Shown piece by piece: positions 13,737 to 13,795 of a stretch of DNA of 13,795 bases. The stretch spans positions 1-13,795 of the forward strand of contig CAMXYK010000023.1 in the NCBI GenBank assembly GCA_947253155.1, written 5' to 3'. The notes beneath the pieces are model-generated. The model had not been told where the DNA came from, did not search any database, and saw nothing but the letters and a program-made list of their open reading frames with translations. The first letter of the stretch is position 1, and the number at the start of each line of letters is the position of its first letter. A program made the position numbers and the translations under genes. The DNA is from an uncultured Bifidobacteriaceae bacterium. Lineage in GTDB: Bacteria > Actinomycetota > Actinomycetes > Actinomycetales > Bifidobacteriaceae.

Positions 13737-13795
13737 TTAACGCAGGTTGCGCTTATAAATTTCCGCCATACCTTTGAAAATCAAGTCGGGATCGT
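13737..13795 (-). CDS. C-terminal end of an unrecognised gene (partial)
   Basis: On the minus strand the last 18 codons of an open frame read DPDLIFKGMAEIYKRNLR, followed by TAA at 13737-13739. The codons look like those of neighbouring genes, with no stop up to the window edge. The piece would be convergent with pdxT. It is too short to assign a family, and chance openness cannot be excluded. Confidence 0.4.
   Translation of the reverse strand, partial: DPDLIFKGMAEIYKRNLR

Overview
This window reads as a chromosomal segment from a low-GC member of the Bifidobacteriaceae, most likely Gardnerella or a close relative. The evidence is a DnaG primase and a PdxS/PdxT pair of actinobacterial type, an alr-dgt-dnaG neighbourhood (dgt and dnaG are adjacent in other actinobacteria), and moderately AT-rich sequence with GCG/CGC-rich codons. 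The genus is inferred from protein character and was not confirmed by a search.

Layout, left to right. dnaG is on the minus strand (99-2177). Next is a plus-strand gene for an unrecognised secreted protein (2392-3492) with a Pro/Ala/Ser linker and a very acidic repeated C-terminus. It has its own promoter and a leader containing three successive inverted repeats. A bidirectional terminator (3556-3605) separates it from a minus-strand block that reads from right to left: a membrane-tethered peptide-type substrate-binding protein (start 11694), two permeases, a double ATPase, alr and dgt. A mostly non-coding region of about 370 bp (11695-12061) separates this block from the plus-strand pair pdxS-pdxT. 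The window closes with an inverted-repeat element and the last 18 codons of an unrecognised minus-strand gene.

How the genes fit together. The four ABC genes make one complete importer of the peptide/opine/nickel class: one binding protein, two permeases and one fused pair of nucleotide-binding domains. alr supplies D-alanine for peptidoglycan and is 34 codon-free bases ahead of dgt, so the two are probably co-transcribed. dgt and dnaG concern dNTP pools and replication priming. PdxS and PdxT together make pyridoxal 5'-phosphate, the cofactor that Alr needs.

The housekeeping genes look ordinary. The parts worth a second look are the secreted acidic-repeat protein with its structured leader, a perfect-register octanucleotide repeat across the stop codon of the binding protein, the non-lipoprotein tether on that binding protein, short tandem repeats ahead of alr and pdxS, and a three-copy element after pdxT that can form alternative hairpins. 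I found no CRISPR array, insertion sequence, tRNA, rRNA or defence system.
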